DNA of 38,217 nt, taken from assembly GCA_020627965.1 (NCBI GenBank), contig JAHDFX010000032.1, positions 1 through 38,217 on the forward strand. The letters run 5' to 3'. The notes under the pieces were generated by a model. It did no database searches and was not told the DNA's origin. It was given only the letters and a program-made list of their open reading frames with translations. The DNA is from Saprospiraceae bacterium (GTDB lineage Bacteria > Bacteroidota > Bacteroidia > Chitinophagales > Saprospiraceae). Shown piece by piece: positions 15,210 to 24,140 of this stretch. How positions within the stretch are numbered: position 1 is the first letter of the stretch; each line of letters starts with the position of its first letter. The position numbers and the translations under genes were made by a program.

Positions 15210-15345
15210 TAAATACGTGTTTTTTCTTTTGGTGCGTTTGCCCTAGGGAGAAATTGCTTTGCAATTTTTATTTCTGATTTCGATATTCTGCGGTTCTTTT
15301 CTCTTACTTTCAAAATGGGAATTGCTGTTGTGTTTCTATATCCCA

Positions 15346-16425
15346 TCATTCCCCCATACCAACTAACTTCTGAATACCATCCACGATCAAATCCAGGTCT
15401 TCCGGGTAATCTACATATTTGATGCGCTTATCATCGTAGCCCCACATACTGACGGTGACCACTTTTCTCAAAGAACCATACTGTACAGAAACCCGGAGGG
15501 GGATGGGCGTGGGCTTAGCACCTTTGCGTTTCGCACAGTCGGAATTGGTACAGTCGTATATTTTTTCGTAATCAAAGAATTTTTTATTGACAATGAATTT
15601 GATCAAGCGTTCCATGTCTTCACGATTGACGTCTTTAGTCGTTTTGACCAGTCCATTATTGACTGTTTCGTATTCTTTGACCAATTTACCGCTATTGCGC
15701 AAAATTGTGAAATCTTTGATTACTGGGTCTAATCCACCATAAAATCCACCACCAATAACGGCTATTTCTATGAAAGTATCTGCTTCTTCTGGTTTGTAAC
15801 GACGCTCAAAACGATCTTCTCGTTTCACTTCTTTCTTCTCTCGCTTGGCTTTACGTCTGGCACGGCGTTTTTCTCTTCGTTCCTCTCGTCTACGGCGGTC
15901 ATTCTCTTTTATGGCTTCCACCTGAGCTTCTGCTATAGCTTTATCCATTGAAACTACATCAATATCTGGCAACTCATTCGCTCTTTTTACGAAAGGTGCA
16001 TCTTCATCCCTTACTTTGACATAATGATATTGGTAAGAAGCTTTGCCTAATGAAAATTCAAGTACGAGCGTGCGTTCACTCAGTTCGGCAATTCTCCACC
16101 AGCGTATATTTCGGAATTTATAAAAAATCTCATTTTGTGCTTCATTCAATACCCAGGGACCAGAGGCTTTTCTACCATTCAGATAATGCTCGAATGTATA
16201 GTCGTGACGTAGGTGTAAATAATAAGCATAGGAGGCATCTGCTTTATGCACGAGGGTATTCGTTTCCGCATGTGCAGTGTAAGTATATCTCCATTTAGTT
16301 TCTATCAGATTATTTTCATTAATCGGGGGATAAACACGCACAGGGATGGAATCTCGCTGTGCCTGAATAGCACTTGTCAATAGAATTGCAGTTACTAATA
16401 CAATATATTTTCTTAACATTTCCAA
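15346..16425 (-). CDS. Secreted protein with Arg/Lys/Glu-rich central linker
   Basis: Exported protein of unknown function, 359 aa. Signal peptide MLRKYIVLVTAILLTSAIQA; translation may start at codon 3 (16419) rather than 16425. Residues about 40-140 look like a lipocalin-type or other small beta-barrel domain (TKWRYTYTAH, YYLHLRHDYTFEHYLNGR, GPWVLNEAQNEIFY). A highly charged helical segment follows (about 160-215), with runs such as RRREERREKRRARRKAKREK. The C-terminal domain (about 215-359) has FIEIAVIGGGFYGGLDPVIK and a lone Cys pair YDCTNSDC. There is no T9SS sorting domain, so it is probably periplasmic. It is monocistronic, with repeat-rich DNA downstream and a terminator hairpin of the neighbouring gene upstream. 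Confidence 0.75.
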   Translation of the reverse strand: MEMLRKYIVLVTAILLTSAIQAQRDSIPVRVYPPINENNLIETKWRYTYTAHAETNTLVHKADASYAYYLHLRHDYTFEHYLNGRKASGPWVLNEAQNEIFYKFRNIRWWRIAELSERTLVLEFSLGKASYQYHYVKVRDEDAPFVKRANELPDIDVVSMDKAIAEAQVEAIKENDRRRREERREKRRARRKAKREKKEVKREDRFERRYKPEEADTFIEIAVIGGGFYGGLDPVIKDFTILRNSGKLVKEYETVNNGLVKTTKDVNREDMERLIKFIVNKKFFDYEKIYDCTNSDCAKRKGAKPTPIPLRVSVQYGSLRKVVTVSMWGYDDKRIKYVDYPEDLDLIVDGIQKLVGMGE

Positions 16426-16590
16426 ATGTTGTAAACACTCATTTATAGCAAAATATACCCAGGTATATCATAAATCAATGGCAAAGATAGCACCAGTCAG
16501 GTATTTTCTAGTTATTATTTTCATAAAAAAACGATATGTACTTTACAGAGCATGTATAAAATCCTAAAGAAGTTGTTTAAAACTTAAAAG

Positions 16591-16632
16591 TACAAATTCC
16601 AAAACAAGTCTTAGCCCGTTTTGGAATTTGTA
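16591..16632 (-). terminator. Hairpin downstream of the FadL-like gene
   Basis: TACAAATTCCAAAAC (16591-16605) and GTTTTGGAATTTGTA (16618-16632) form a perfect 15-bp stem with a 12-nt loop, 39 nt after the stop codon at 16671. On the minus strand it is followed by CTTTTAAGTTTT, a modest T-rich tract. Read as an intrinsic terminator for the outer-membrane protein gene. Confidence 0.7.
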
Positions 16633-16670
16633 TTTTGAATTGGAAGCTGGGAACAACTTATTTTATTAGA

Positions 16671-18164
16671 CTAAAATTTTAGCCCTACAGTTGCCATGAT
16701 GTTTGTTAAACCGATCTGATTATTCACCTCCTGTGAATTAGGCGAGGCTACTGTTGTGTAGGGAACATACAATTCTTTCTGTAAAGAACGAATAACCGCT
16801 AGATCCAGATAAATAGAATTTGGGCGTATGCCCAAGCCAAAACTTAGATTCTGACGAACAGCACCTATCGTTTCAATATCAGCAGCAAAAGGGCTTCCAT
16901 AATAAGCATAACCAGCCCGTACACGAAGTAATTTGTAAACATATTCTGCGCCGAGACGTACATTGAGTGCATGTGTATATTTATCTTTTATCAAGCCATT
17001 GACTTCATCTGCATAGCCTGTAAAACCCGGATATAGGTCGGTATCAAAAGAATAACGGCTACCGCCATAATTTACCCATTCTACATCCGCTGAAACAAAG
17101 CCCATTTTCTTAATAATAGCTGCACCACTGGCTACTACACGCCATGGGTTTCTTAATTCATAATCTACCAATTCTGCGACAACTTCATTTACATTTTGAA
17201 CAGGGCCTTGTGTCTGGTCATAAGTGAGGTTAGTAGACATTTCCACAGAAAACTCATCAGTCAAAGTCATTCTGGTCGGTGTATGAATAGCCAAACCAAC
17301 ACGATACATTCTGTTGATTCGATATATAGCGCCTAATTTAAAATTAATACCGATACCCGTTGTATTGAACCTTTCTTCGAAGAGTACACTATTAAAAATC
17401 GGATACTGATCTTCATCATCAACCTCCCTGTAAAGTGTATTCTGGCGATAATTCAAGATCGGTAAACCCAATGTACCACCAAAGAATAATTTATGCCTGT
17501 AATTTCCCGCTAAGGCAAATGCCAGTTCATACAAAGAGCCTTCAGATGTAAAACTTTCTCTTTTTTCTATGATATTACCTGCTCCTAGGTCAGCAGCATA
17601 AGAAGTCAGGTCATTTTCATCAGGATTAAAGATGAAATCTGTGTCATAGGCAAGTCCTTCATAGAAACTATTGAGCTGTTCAGGGAACAAGCCATTTGCT
17701 CTTTCTAAAAAACTCTCTGAAATGGTTCCTGCTGTCGAGCCTCTGTAAGAAAATCTTTTATCAAAATTGGCAAGTTGGTTATAGCCAAAACCAAAATTGA
17801 AAGTTTTCCAGTCATCTTCAGGGTTTTCATTGACTTTAGCAAAAGCTGCACCTACGCTTCCAAAGCGAAATTTATTATAATTAGTTGAATTAGATTCTCC
17901 TCCAAATTCTGATTCTACATTACTAAGTAAGAATCCCGGGCTAAGTACAAGTTCTGAAGTTCTGAATACACCTAATCCGGCAGGGTTTATATTATAAGTA
18001 GAAATATCGCCTCCAAGCGCACCGAAAGCGCCGCCAACACCAAGTGCACGAGCAGTTGAGCCGTGATAAATACGAGCATAATTGAGGGCATCAACATCTG
18101 TTTGAGCCTGTGTATAGGTCAGCCAGCATACAGCAATGGCTGAGAAAAAAAAGTGTCTGAACAT
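16671..18164 (-). CDS. FadL/OmpP1-like outer-membrane beta-barrel protein
   Basis: Predicted outer-membrane transporter of the FadL/TodX (OMPP1) superfamily, 497 aa from the chosen start. Signal peptide MFRHFFFSAIAVCWLTYTQA, then QTDVDALNYARIYHGSTARA. The mature N-terminus has the diagnostic segment LGVGGAFGALGGDISTYNIN then PAGLGVFR, the plug region of FadL-type barrels (G-A-x-x-A-x-x-D-x-S-x-x-x-x-N-P-A-G). The rest alternates amphipathic strands and ends in a strand with terminal Phe (NIMATVGLKF). The frame is open to 18254, but those 30 extra codons cross the terminator of the upstream gene and would bury the signal peptide, so the ATG at 18164 is used. Probable role: uptake of hydrophobic compounds. 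Substrate unknown. Confidence 0.88.
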   Translation of the reverse strand: MFRHFFFSAIAVCWLTYTQAQTDVDALNYARIYHGSTARALGVGGAFGALGGDISTYNINPAGLGVFRTSELVLSPGFLLSNVESEFGGESNSTNYNKFRFGSVGAAFAKVNENPEDDWKTFNFGFGYNQLANFDKRFSYRGSTAGTISESFLERANGLFPEQLNSFYEGLAYDTDFIFNPDENDLTSYAADLGAGNIIEKRESFTSEGSLYELAFALAGNYRHKLFFGGTLGLPILNYRQNTLYREVDDEDQYPIFNSVLFEERFNTTGIGINFKLGAIYRINRMYRVGLAIHTPTRMTLTDEFSVEMSTNLTYDQTQGPVQNVNEVVAELVDYELRNPWRVVASGAAIIKKMGFVSADVEWVNYGGSRYSFDTDLYPGFTGYADEVNGLIKDKYTHALNVRLGAEYVYKLLRVRAGYAYYGSPFAADIETIGAVRQNLSFGLGIRPNSIYLDLAVIRSLQKELYVPYTTVASPNSQEVNNQIGLTNIMATVGLKF

Positions 18165-18208
18165 ATATGAGTGGTTTGAGATTGTGAATTTATTGAATAA
18201 AAAGCTAT

Positions 18209-18245
18209 AAAAAAAGGTGGAATTAAACAATTTTAATTCCACCTT
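18209..18245 (-). terminator. Intrinsic terminator of the Tyr/Ser-rich protein gene
   Basis: Perfect 14-bp stem AAGGTGGAATTAAA / TTTAATTCCACCTT (18214-18227 and 18232-18245) with a 4-nt loop, followed on the minus strand by a run of seven Ts. It starts 34 nt after the stop codon at 18280, the classic rho-independent layout. It separates the gene at 18280-19389 from the FadL-like gene downstream. Confidence 0.92.
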
Positions 18246-18279
18246 CCTGTACATGGCGTTTTATAACGCTATGAGTATC

Positions 18280-19389
18280 TTAATTACCTCTACGTCCGCC
18301 ACTGCTGCTGCGAGTTGAACTCTTTGGAGAGCTGGAACTGCGACTTGGGCTGTAGCTTGACCTGTTGCTTCCTGAGCTTGATCTGCTAGACTTGTAAGAG
18401 GAATTACTTTTACGTGGTGTATAGCTTGGTTTGCTAGAAGAACGATTAGATCTGTTGTAAGTAGGCTTTGAACTTCTTGTATTATTAAAGAAAGTTCTTG
18501 ACTTCTTAGTACGTGTAGTCGTTGTTGTAGAAGGCTTCGTTGTCGGACGAGGCTTTGCTTCTGTTGGTCTTTGGTCAGGCTTATCTATAGGATAAACTTC
18601 TTTTACACCTGGCTTCATGCCAACTTCTTCTGTGGTTTGACCTGGATTAACATTGTAAACAGAATTGTCTGTTTGGTTTTTACCTAATGTTGGGCGATCA
18701 CCTGTATAAGTTCCTGCGCTTGTTGTTCCTGGGCGTACACCCCCGTTGTTAGTGCCTGCGCCACCAGTGCTATAGTTGCTTGGGCGACTTGGACGTGGGG
18801 TAGAATAGTTGCTGTTACCTGGCGTAGATGCTGCATAATTTCCACCATATGCGCTTGGTGGGCAGTAATCATTGCCGTAGCCATATCCGTAGCCACCATA
18901 CCCGCCAAAGGTATTGAAGTTATTAAATCCATAGCTGTAAGGATTATTAAATCCACCAAAATAAGGATTGCTATTATAGTACCCTGCAAAATAAGGATTA
19001 GCACCATAATTGTATGGATTATAAGCCCAATTATTCCAGCGAGATGGTCTGTAATAATTATAATAAGAATACGGAGAACCAAAAGTTACATACACATTGG
19101 TACCAGGAGTAGCACCATAGTAGTATGAATCTGTGTAACAAGGATCATAGTAGTTGAAACCGCGATAAGAATTGCGGAAGCGACGTACACGTGTAGAATA
19201 GCAGTAATTGCAATCATCTTCTTCTACTTCGTAGGCGTAATCATCTTCAGAGTAATCTTCAGATACTTTTGCATAAGTATCTTGGTAGTAATCATCGGAT
19301 GGATCGTAATACAAATCATCCTGAGCGATAGCAGAACCCATGAAAGCGGTCATAAGAACGGCTACAAGATATAAAGCTGATTTTTTCAT
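18280..19389 (-). CDS. Secreted low-complexity Tyr/Gly/Asn- and Ser-rich protein
   Basis: Exported protein of unknown function, 369 aa. Signal peptide MKKSALYLVAVLMTAFMGSA, then IAQ. An acidic Asp/Tyr/Glu segment (about 23-60) is followed by a Tyr/Asn/Gly/Pro-rich region (about 70-185; short motifs NPYFGG, YGYGYG, NPYNYG). A Pro/Thr linker follows (about 190-290), with a run of Thr (PSTTTTTRTKKSR), and then a basic Ser/Arg tail (about 295-369) ending SSSGGRRGN. Such polyampholyte sequences suggest an extended or phase-separating, cell-surface-adhering protein (inference). There is no T9SS domain. A strong terminator follows directly and no partner gene is coupled. The composition makes homology searches unreliable. 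Confidence 0.78.
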   Translation of the reverse strand: MKKSALYLVAVLMTAFMGSAIAQDDLYYDPSDDYYQDTYAKVSEDYSEDDYAYEVEEDDCNYCYSTRVRRFRNSYRGFNYYDPCYTDSYYYGATPGTNVYVTFGSPYSYYNYYRPSRWNNWAYNPYNYGANPYFAGYYNSNPYFGGFNNPYSYGFNNFNTFGGYGGYGYGYGNDYCPPSAYGGNYAASTPGNSNYSTPRPSRPSNYSTGGAGTNNGGVRPGTTSAGTYTGDRPTLGKNQTDNSVYNVNPGQTTEEVGMKPGVKEVYPIDKPDQRPTEAKPRPTTKPSTTTTTRTKKSRTFFNNTRSSKPTYNRSNRSSSKPSYTPRKSNSSYKSSRSSSGSNRSSYSPSRSSSSPKSSTRSSSGGRRGN

Positions 19390-19739
19390 GTTATGAAAAG
19401 TTTTGTTATTGCGTAAATCGAAACTCTTAAAAAAGAGAAATTTTATTTGCTACTTTTGTGACGTTTCTAGCGTACAAAAGGTTCTTCTAAATTACTAATA
19501 AATGGTGCGGGAATCAAAGTTTTTGAAAAGTTTAACATATACCCGCCATCTTGAATTTGGCTTTTTAGCCTATCAACGGAACTTTTTTCCGTCGGTTTTA
19601 CGTATTGATAGAATCAAATAATGTACCAATTTTTGTTGAAAGAATGTATTGGAGTGCGCCTTGTGTTGAAGTACTAATGTAAAATAGAACTACAACACAT
19701 CAACACTACAACACATCAACACCACAACACAATAATAAA
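19390..19739. other. Divergent gap between the Tyr/Ser-rich gene and proS
   Basis: No gene is seen in these 350 bases. A TACTTTTG (-7-like) sits on the plus strand at 19451-19458. Bases 19547-19616 can fold into small adjacent hairpins: GGCT/AGCC near 19560-19571, ACGGAA/TTCCGT near 19577-19593, and outer arms CTATCAA/TTGATAG. A 16-bp tandem repeat ends just before the proS ATG. No known riboswitch or T-box could be recognised. Confidence 0.45.
19689..19731 (+). repeat. 16-bp tandem repeat immediately 5' of proS
   Basis: ACTACAACACATCAAC occurs twice without a gap (19689-19704, 19705-19720), followed by a partial third copy ACCACAACACA (19721-19731). The array contains no G and ends 8 nt before the proS ATG, where a ribosome binding site would sit in other phyla. 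Confidence 0.85.
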
Positions 19740-21206
19740 ATGTCAAAAGAAATCACAAGCAGATCGGAAGACTATTCTAAATGGTATAACGACATTGTAA
19801 GAAAGGCTGGTTTGGCAGACCACTCTGCCGTACGGGGTTGTATGGTTATTAAGCCATACGGTTTTGCAATATGGGAAAAGATTCGTGACCAGTTGGACAG
19901 TATGTTCAAGGAAACCGGGCATGTTAATGCTTATTTTCCTTTATTTATACCAAAAAGCTTTCTGAGCAAAGAGGCTGAGCACGTAGAGGGCTTTGCTAAA
20001 GAATGTGCCGTTGTTACGCATCACCGCCTGATGAATGACCCGAACGGCAAAGGTGTTATTGTAGATCCGGATGCAAAGCTGGAAGAAGAGTTGATCGTAC
20101 GTCCGACTTCTGAAACAATTATCTGGAACACCTATAGGGATTGGATCAGTTCTTATCGTGATCTGCCTTTGTTAATTAATCAATGGGCAAATGTTGTGCG
20201 TTGGGAATTGCGTACAAAGTTGTTTATGCGTACAGCAGAATTTTTATGGCAGGAAGGGCATACTGCACATGCTACTAAAGATGAAGCGGTACAAGAAACC
20301 TTGACAATACTTGACATTTATGCCAAATTCGCTGAAGAATACATGGCGGTGCCTGTGGTAAAGGGTATTAAAACGGCTAATGAGCGTTTTGCTGGTGCCG
20401 AGGAGACTTATACCATTGAAGCGATGATGCAAGACGGGAAAGCTTTACAGTCAGGTACTTCTCACTTTTTGGGACAAAATTTTGCGAAAGCATTTGATGT
20501 AAAATATTTGACACAACAGAACAAGCAGGAATATGTGTGGGCGACTTCCTGGGGCGTTTCTACTCGCCTAATGGGTGCTCTGGTCATGGCACATTCTGAT
20601 GATGAAGGTTTGGTTTTGCCTCCAAAACTGGCTCCAATACAAGTTGTTATTATTCCAATTCCAAAGCCAAATGAGCAGATCGACGCAGTAGCAGAAGACA
20701 TCATGGCTAAACTAAAAGCTGTTGGTGTTACGGTTAAATATGATACGGATAAGAAAAAACGCCCGGGCTTCAAGTTTGCCGACTATGAGATGAAAGGGGT
20801 GCCTGTTCGTATCGCTATTGGCAAACGAGATTTGGAGAAAGGCGTAGTCGAGGTGGCTCGTCGAGATACCAAAGAAAAATATACAGAACCGTTGGAAGGC
20901 ATTACGGATCATATTCAAGAACTGCTGGGGCATATTCAGGATAATATTTTCAAAAAAGCCTACGATTTCCGTAAAGAACATACTACCGAAGTAGATACTT
21001 GGGAAGATTTTCAGAAAGCGATTGAGAATAAAGGTGGATTTGTTGCTGCGCATTGGGATGGAACGACAGAGACGGAAGTCAAGATCAAAGAACTGACTAA
21101 AGCGACAATTCGTTGTATCGCACTAGATCAGGAGGAGGAAGCTGGCAAATGTATTCTTACCGGTAAGCCTTCGAGTAAACGGGTTTTGTTTGCTAAAGCT
21201 TATTGA
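19740..21206 (+). CDS. proS: Prolyl-tRNA synthetase, archaeal/eukaryotic type
   Basis: Class II aminoacyl-tRNA synthetase that charges tRNA-Pro with proline. 488 aa, the length of the short (type 3) ProS form without the bacterial editing insertion. Class II motif 1 region: [16 protein letters not shown] (about 33-48). Motif 2: [20 protein letters not shown] then QEGHTAHA (about 140-167). Motif 3: [20 protein letters not shown] (about 272-291). The anticodon-binding domain follows (about 298-405; [15 protein letters not shown]). The C-terminal domain ends in [18 protein letters not shown], the usual tail of this form. The gene is monocistronic, convergent with the ArnT-like gene, and its leader carries the 16-bp tandem repeat. 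Confidence 0.97.
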   Translation: MSKEITSRSEDYSKWYNDIVRKAGLADHSAVRGCMVIKPYGFAIWEKIRDQLDSMFKETGHVNAYFPLFIPKSFLSKEAEHVEGFAKECAVVTHHRLMNDPNGKGVIVDPDAKLEEELIVRPTSETIIWNTYRDWISSYRDLPLLINQWANVVRWELRTKLFMRTAEFLWQEGHTAHATKDEAVQETLTILDIYAKFAEEYMAVPVVKGIKTANERFAGAEETYTIEAMMQDGKALQSGTSHFLGQNFAKAFDVKYLTQQNKQEYVWATSWGVSTRLMGALVMAHSDDEGLVLPPKLAPIQVVIIPIPKPNEQIDAVAEDIMAKLKAVGVTVKYDTDKKKRPGFKFADYEMKGVPVRIAIGKRDLEKGVVEVARRDTKEKYTEPLEGITDHIQELLGHIQDNIFKKAYDFRKEHTTEVDTWEDFQKAIENKGGFVAAHWDGTTETEVKIKELTKATIRCIALDQEEEAGKCILTGKPSSKRVLFAKAY

Positions 21207-21223
21207 TGGGAGACCGCCCCTCT

Positions 21224-21240
21224 GCCGATAGTTATACGGC
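21224..21240. repeat. Short palindrome after proS
   Basis: GCCGATAGTTATACGGC lies 18 nt after the proS stop in the convergent gap. It is the same palindrome type as the inner unit at 15175-15194 (reverse complement GCCGTATAACTATCGGC). A T-rich tract (TTTTTTAGCTTTTTTT, near 21287-21300) lies about 50 nt further on, so it may help end proS transcription. Confidence 0.5.
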
Positions 21241-21311
21241 ATGAGAGATGAGAGACCGTATTGCAGGCGATATTGAGAGAGGTAATTTTTTAGCTTTTTT
21301 TAATTAAATAT

Positions 21312-22814
21312 CTAATCACAATATTCCCATTGAGCAGGTAATTTGAGCCATTTTACCTGCTCAATTTTTTTAATGCCTTCTGGCACCCTTTCATTATCTA
21401 CCACATACACCGGACGATCTTCAGCTATCAAACGGGTGATTTTCAATGAATCGGTCATGTTGCGATAAGCAATATAATCATGGTGAAACATCATTTTCAA
21501 AGGACAGGGAGCATTGAATACAATTGCTTGTTCGGGTAATTCGACAGCTAATAATTCTTCTTTTGCTGTAAAAGCATTTTCACGCATATCAAAAGGCTTA
21601 ATTCTTTCTATGCTGTAACGTATAGCCAAAATAAAAACACCGAGAACCAGTATTTGACATAATACTTTTTTAAAAGTAGGAAGACGAGGTAATATTTGCC
21701 ATAAATGCTGTACAAATAGTGCAATTATTATAAAATAAGCTGGAAAAGTAAACAACAAATAGCCCTGCATTTTTGTGCTGACCAATGAGAAAAAGATAAA
21801 AGGAATACCTATCCAGGTCAGCAGAAAAAGTGCTTTATTGGATATGCTCTGTCGATAAGCCTGGTAGCCCCACCAGATAAGTGCCAGATAGATCAGTTCA
21901 TTCACCGTTATTCTGATATTATTGATAAAAAACCACCAGGGTTTTCCATGTCCATCAAGTCCTTCTGTGATATGTCGGTAATTGTGTAATTGTTCCCAGA
22001 GATATTCTTCAGGGTAATTGAAATAGGCATACAATTGCCAGGGCAAAGCAATCAATAGAGTAGTCAAACCCATCATAACAAGCCCCTTGAGTAATTGAAT
22101 TGGCTTCCGATCCTGATAATTTAAAATTAGAAATAAAGGAAAAACAATAAGTGCAGGCAGCCATTTTGATAATATAGCCAGTCCGCAGGCAATACCAGCT
22201 AAACCTAAATAATACAGTCTTTTCTTTTTATGATTCAGAACAATAAGCAGAACTGACAACTCAATGAAAAACATAAAAAATACATCAATATGCTCCGTAG
22301 CGACTCGCCCTGATGTAATTTCGACAACTAGTCCATTGAGCGCAAAAAGCAGGGCAGCGATAAGCCCTACAGGTTCATTGTAGAGATATTTTCCTATTAG
22401 AAAGGTCAATAAAATACAAAGCGTAGATAATAAAACAGCAGGTAATCGGGCAGTTAGTTCATATACCCCGAATAGTTTCATAGAAAGCGCCATTGTCCAC
22501 ATGGGCATCGGCTGCTTGTGCAACCACACTTCTCCTCCCGTTATCCAATCTTTATAACTATAATCGAGTACATGCTCTTTGTACAGTTTGGGGTGAAATG
22601 GCTGCTCCATCATATTTTTGGCTACCAGCGCATGATAGCGCTCATCCCAATCGTGTAACATAGGATCGCTGGCAGTATAGAGACGCAAGACCAGACCTAA
22701 TATTATAATCACTGACAGACTCAGTGCAGACTTCCCCGTTTGATACAAGTAGTAAGTCAAAGCACTAAAACTTATGGTGATTAAAATAATTCCTATGCTT
22801 GCCCAGATGCCCAT
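21312..22814 (-). CDS. ArnT/PMT-like membrane glycosyltransferase (GT39/GT83 type)
   Basis: Integral-membrane GT-C-fold transferase, 500 aa, expected to use a polyprenyl-phosphate sugar donor on the periplasmic face. The first periplasmic loop carries the acidic motif MLHDWDERYHA (about 52-62), the catalytic site of this superfamily. The next loop has WLHKQPMPMWTM (about 97-108), also typical (H-K-x-P). About ten to twelve hydrophobic helices follow (for example SVIIILGLVLRLY, LSTLCILLTFLIGKYLY, ALIVFPLFLIL, LCQILVLGVFILAIRY). The C-terminus (about 420-500) is a soluble periplasmic tail. The upstream neighbour (22913-24058) is on the same strand but separated by a hairpin. Acceptor unknown: lipid A, protein and glycan are all possible. 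Confidence 0.85.
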   Translation of the reverse strand: MGIWASIGIILITISFSALTYYLYQTGKSALSLSVIIILGLVLRLYTASDPMLHDWDERYHALVAKNMMEQPFHPKLYKEHVLDYSYKDWITGGEVWLHKQPMPMWTMALSMKLFGVYELTARLPAVLLSTLCILLTFLIGKYLYNEPVGLIAALLFALNGLVVEITSGRVATEHIDVFFMFFIELSVLLIVLNHKKKRLYYLGLAGIACGLAILSKWLPALIVFPLFLILNYQDRKPIQLLKGLVMMGLTTLLIALPWQLYAYFNYPEEYLWEQLHNYRHITEGLDGHGKPWWFFINNIRITVNELIYLALIWWGYQAYRQSISNKALFLLTWIGIPFIFFSLVSTKMQGYLLFTFPAYFIIIALFVQHLWQILPRLPTFKKVLCQILVLGVFILAIRYSIERIKPFDMRENAFTAKEELLAVELPEQAIVFNAPCPLKMMFHHDYIAYRNMTDSLKITRLIAEDRPVYVVDNERVPEGIKKIEQVKWLKLPAQWEYCD

Positions 22815-22825
22815 ATTTGTTCAGA

Positions 22826-22873
22826 AGGTCGATAGTCGATTCCTAATAATTATCGGGAATCGACTATCGACCT
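22826..22873. repeat. Perfect 18-bp inverted repeat (GTCGATAGTC family)
   Basis: AGGTCGATAGTCGATTCC (22826-22843) and GGAATCGACTATCGACCT (22856-22873) are exact reverse complements with a 12-nt loop. On the plus strand it is followed by CCTTTTTT; on the minus strand, the direction of both neighbours, no T-tract follows. It lies 12 nt upstream of the ArnT-like ATG. The core is shared with the repeat at 13242-13317. Confidence 0.85.
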
Positions 22874-22912
22874 CCTTTTTTATCGACGATGACTTATATT
22901 CTTCTAATATGC

Positions 22913-24058
22913 TTATGGTCGAATAATAACCAGTCGTTTTGTTGCCAGTATATTTCCATTCGCATCCATCACATTATACAGATAAGTACCTGCTTTCAGT
23001 CGGGATACATCCAGAGGAATATTACTATTTCCTGATAAATACACAGGTTCTTGTATCAATACATTACCTAATAAATTGAAAACATTGATAGTATATTCAC
23101 CAGTATCAAAACCTGTCATTTCTATACTCACGTCATTAACAGCCGGATTTGGATAAACTTTCATTTGCACATTATTTTGTGCTACATTCTTTATTGGTAT
23201 AAGGGTGTCCGGTACTTTAAAACGTGGTTTTGCTACCATTGCTGTAGGATCACTTACATTAGGAATGAGGTTAAACTCCATGATAGGCTCCAATTCAGTA
23301 TTGCTGATGAACATAACTGTTTTTAAAGTATCATATCCCAATCCATCGAGATATGGTTCAGCATTTTGCCAGTTACCAAAAGCAAATGCCTCTACTTCTG
23401 AATAACGGTATTCTGTTTGCTCTACCCGCAACACATCCCATGTTCCATATGGCGTAGTAAAAGTCCCCCAGCCATTCACTTCATATTCTATTGTACCGGA
23501 TAAGTTTATTCTGCCTGAGTCAGCTACAACAGAAAAACCACTAATGGTTACAGTAAAAGGACCTGACTCTGCATAGAAAGCATAGCTATCTGTAAATGTA
23601 TCTCCGTAAGTCATACCTGGAGGTAACATCGTCTGGGTAGGTGCGTAGGGTGCTATAATTTCCAGATCAGGCGCTTCGTCTGCATATGGCTGACCAGAAT
23701 AACCCAATACTTTAAGGCTGTCGTTATCAATTTCAAAATAATAACCTTCTCTGCCTTGAAAAGGACCATACAGGTCGGCAGTTGGGAAACTTGCTGATTC
23801 ACTGCCTGCCGATGCTATTTCATAAGAAGAGCCATATAAACCATCTGTCTGCACCACACTCATATCCCATGTTTTGTTGGCACCCGGACCAAGATCGTAG
23901 GCAGGTTCTTCAAACCAATAAAACTGGGAGTCTATACCCATTGAATATCTTTCCCCTAACTGGGGCAGATGCTCTGTTCCCAGTGTGATTTGCGCTTGAG
24001 CTGTAAAGCTACCAGCAACAAATAATAATGCTATAAGTAGTTGTTTTTTCATTTTCAA
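22913..24058 (-). CDS. Secreted protein with T9SS C-terminal sorting domain
   Basis: Exported protein of unknown function, 381 aa. Signal peptide MKKQLLIALLFVAGSFTAQA, with the start at 24058 or codon 3. The body (about 25-280) is a beta-rich domain of the kind found alone with sorting domains in Bacteroidota; recognisable pieces are LPQLGERYSMGID, FEIDNDSLKVLGYSG, YGDTFTDSY and TPYGTWDVLRVEQTEYRYSE (the T-P-x-G-x-x-x-x-L-R pattern). The C-terminal ~80 residues are a type A T9SS domain: VYPNPAVNDVSIEM, NVFNLLGNVLIQE, then LKAGTYLYNVMDANGNIL and KRLVI. It should be delivered across the outer membrane. No enzyme motif was seen. Confidence 0.85.
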   Translation of the reverse strand: MKMKKQLLIALLFVAGSFTAQAQITLGTEHLPQLGERYSMGIDSQFYWFEEPAYDLGPGANKTWDMSVVQTDGLYGSSYEIASAGSESASFPTADLYGPFQGREGYYFEIDNDSLKVLGYSGQPYADEAPDLEIIAPYAPTQTMLPPGMTYGDTFTDSYAFYAESGPFTVTISGFSVVADSGRINLSGTIEYEVNGWGTFTTPYGTWDVLRVEQTEYRYSEVEAFAFGNWQNAEPYLDGLGYDTLKTVMFISNTELEPIMEFNLIPNVSDPTAMVAKPRFKVPDTLIPIKNVAQNNVQMKVYPNPAVNDVSIEMTGFDTGEYTINVFNLLGNVLIQEPVYLSGNSNIPLDVSRLKAGTYLYNVMDANGNILATKRLVIIRP

Positions 24059-24140
24059 ACTGTGTTTTATTGTTCTCGTGATTTAACTATTTCTGAATAA
24101 TGTCTGCTATTTATACGTTGAAATTACAACAATAGTGCCA

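Larger units (their letters stand above)
14551..15345. other. Repeat-rich gene-free stretch
   Basis: The 795 bases hold no intact gene. From left to right: a GC-rich hairpin (14600-14641), an FGE-domain relic (14814-14912), a nested inverted-repeat element (14944-15114), a composite palindrome (15127-15209) and a short palindrome AAATTGC-TTT-GCAATTT (15251-15267). A closely similar AATTGC/GCAATT palindrome forms the tip of the yidC/nadA terminator hairpin near 31790-31804. Bases 14715-14760 contain TTTCATCCCTCCAGAATTTT, which resembles a motif I remember as frequent in Bacteroidota intergenic DNA; this is a weak call. Nothing is recognised in 14642-14714 or 15210-15250. Confidence 0.6.

Noticed and set aside
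18165-18254. N-terminal extension of the FadL-like protein (30 extra codons)
   Set aside because: The region holds a perfect intrinsic terminator of the upstream gene, and the extension would bury a normal signal peptide that starts at 18164.
19689-19731. Possible CRISPR-like array before proS
   Set aside because: The units are 16 bp and directly adjacent with no spacers, and no cas gene is present.
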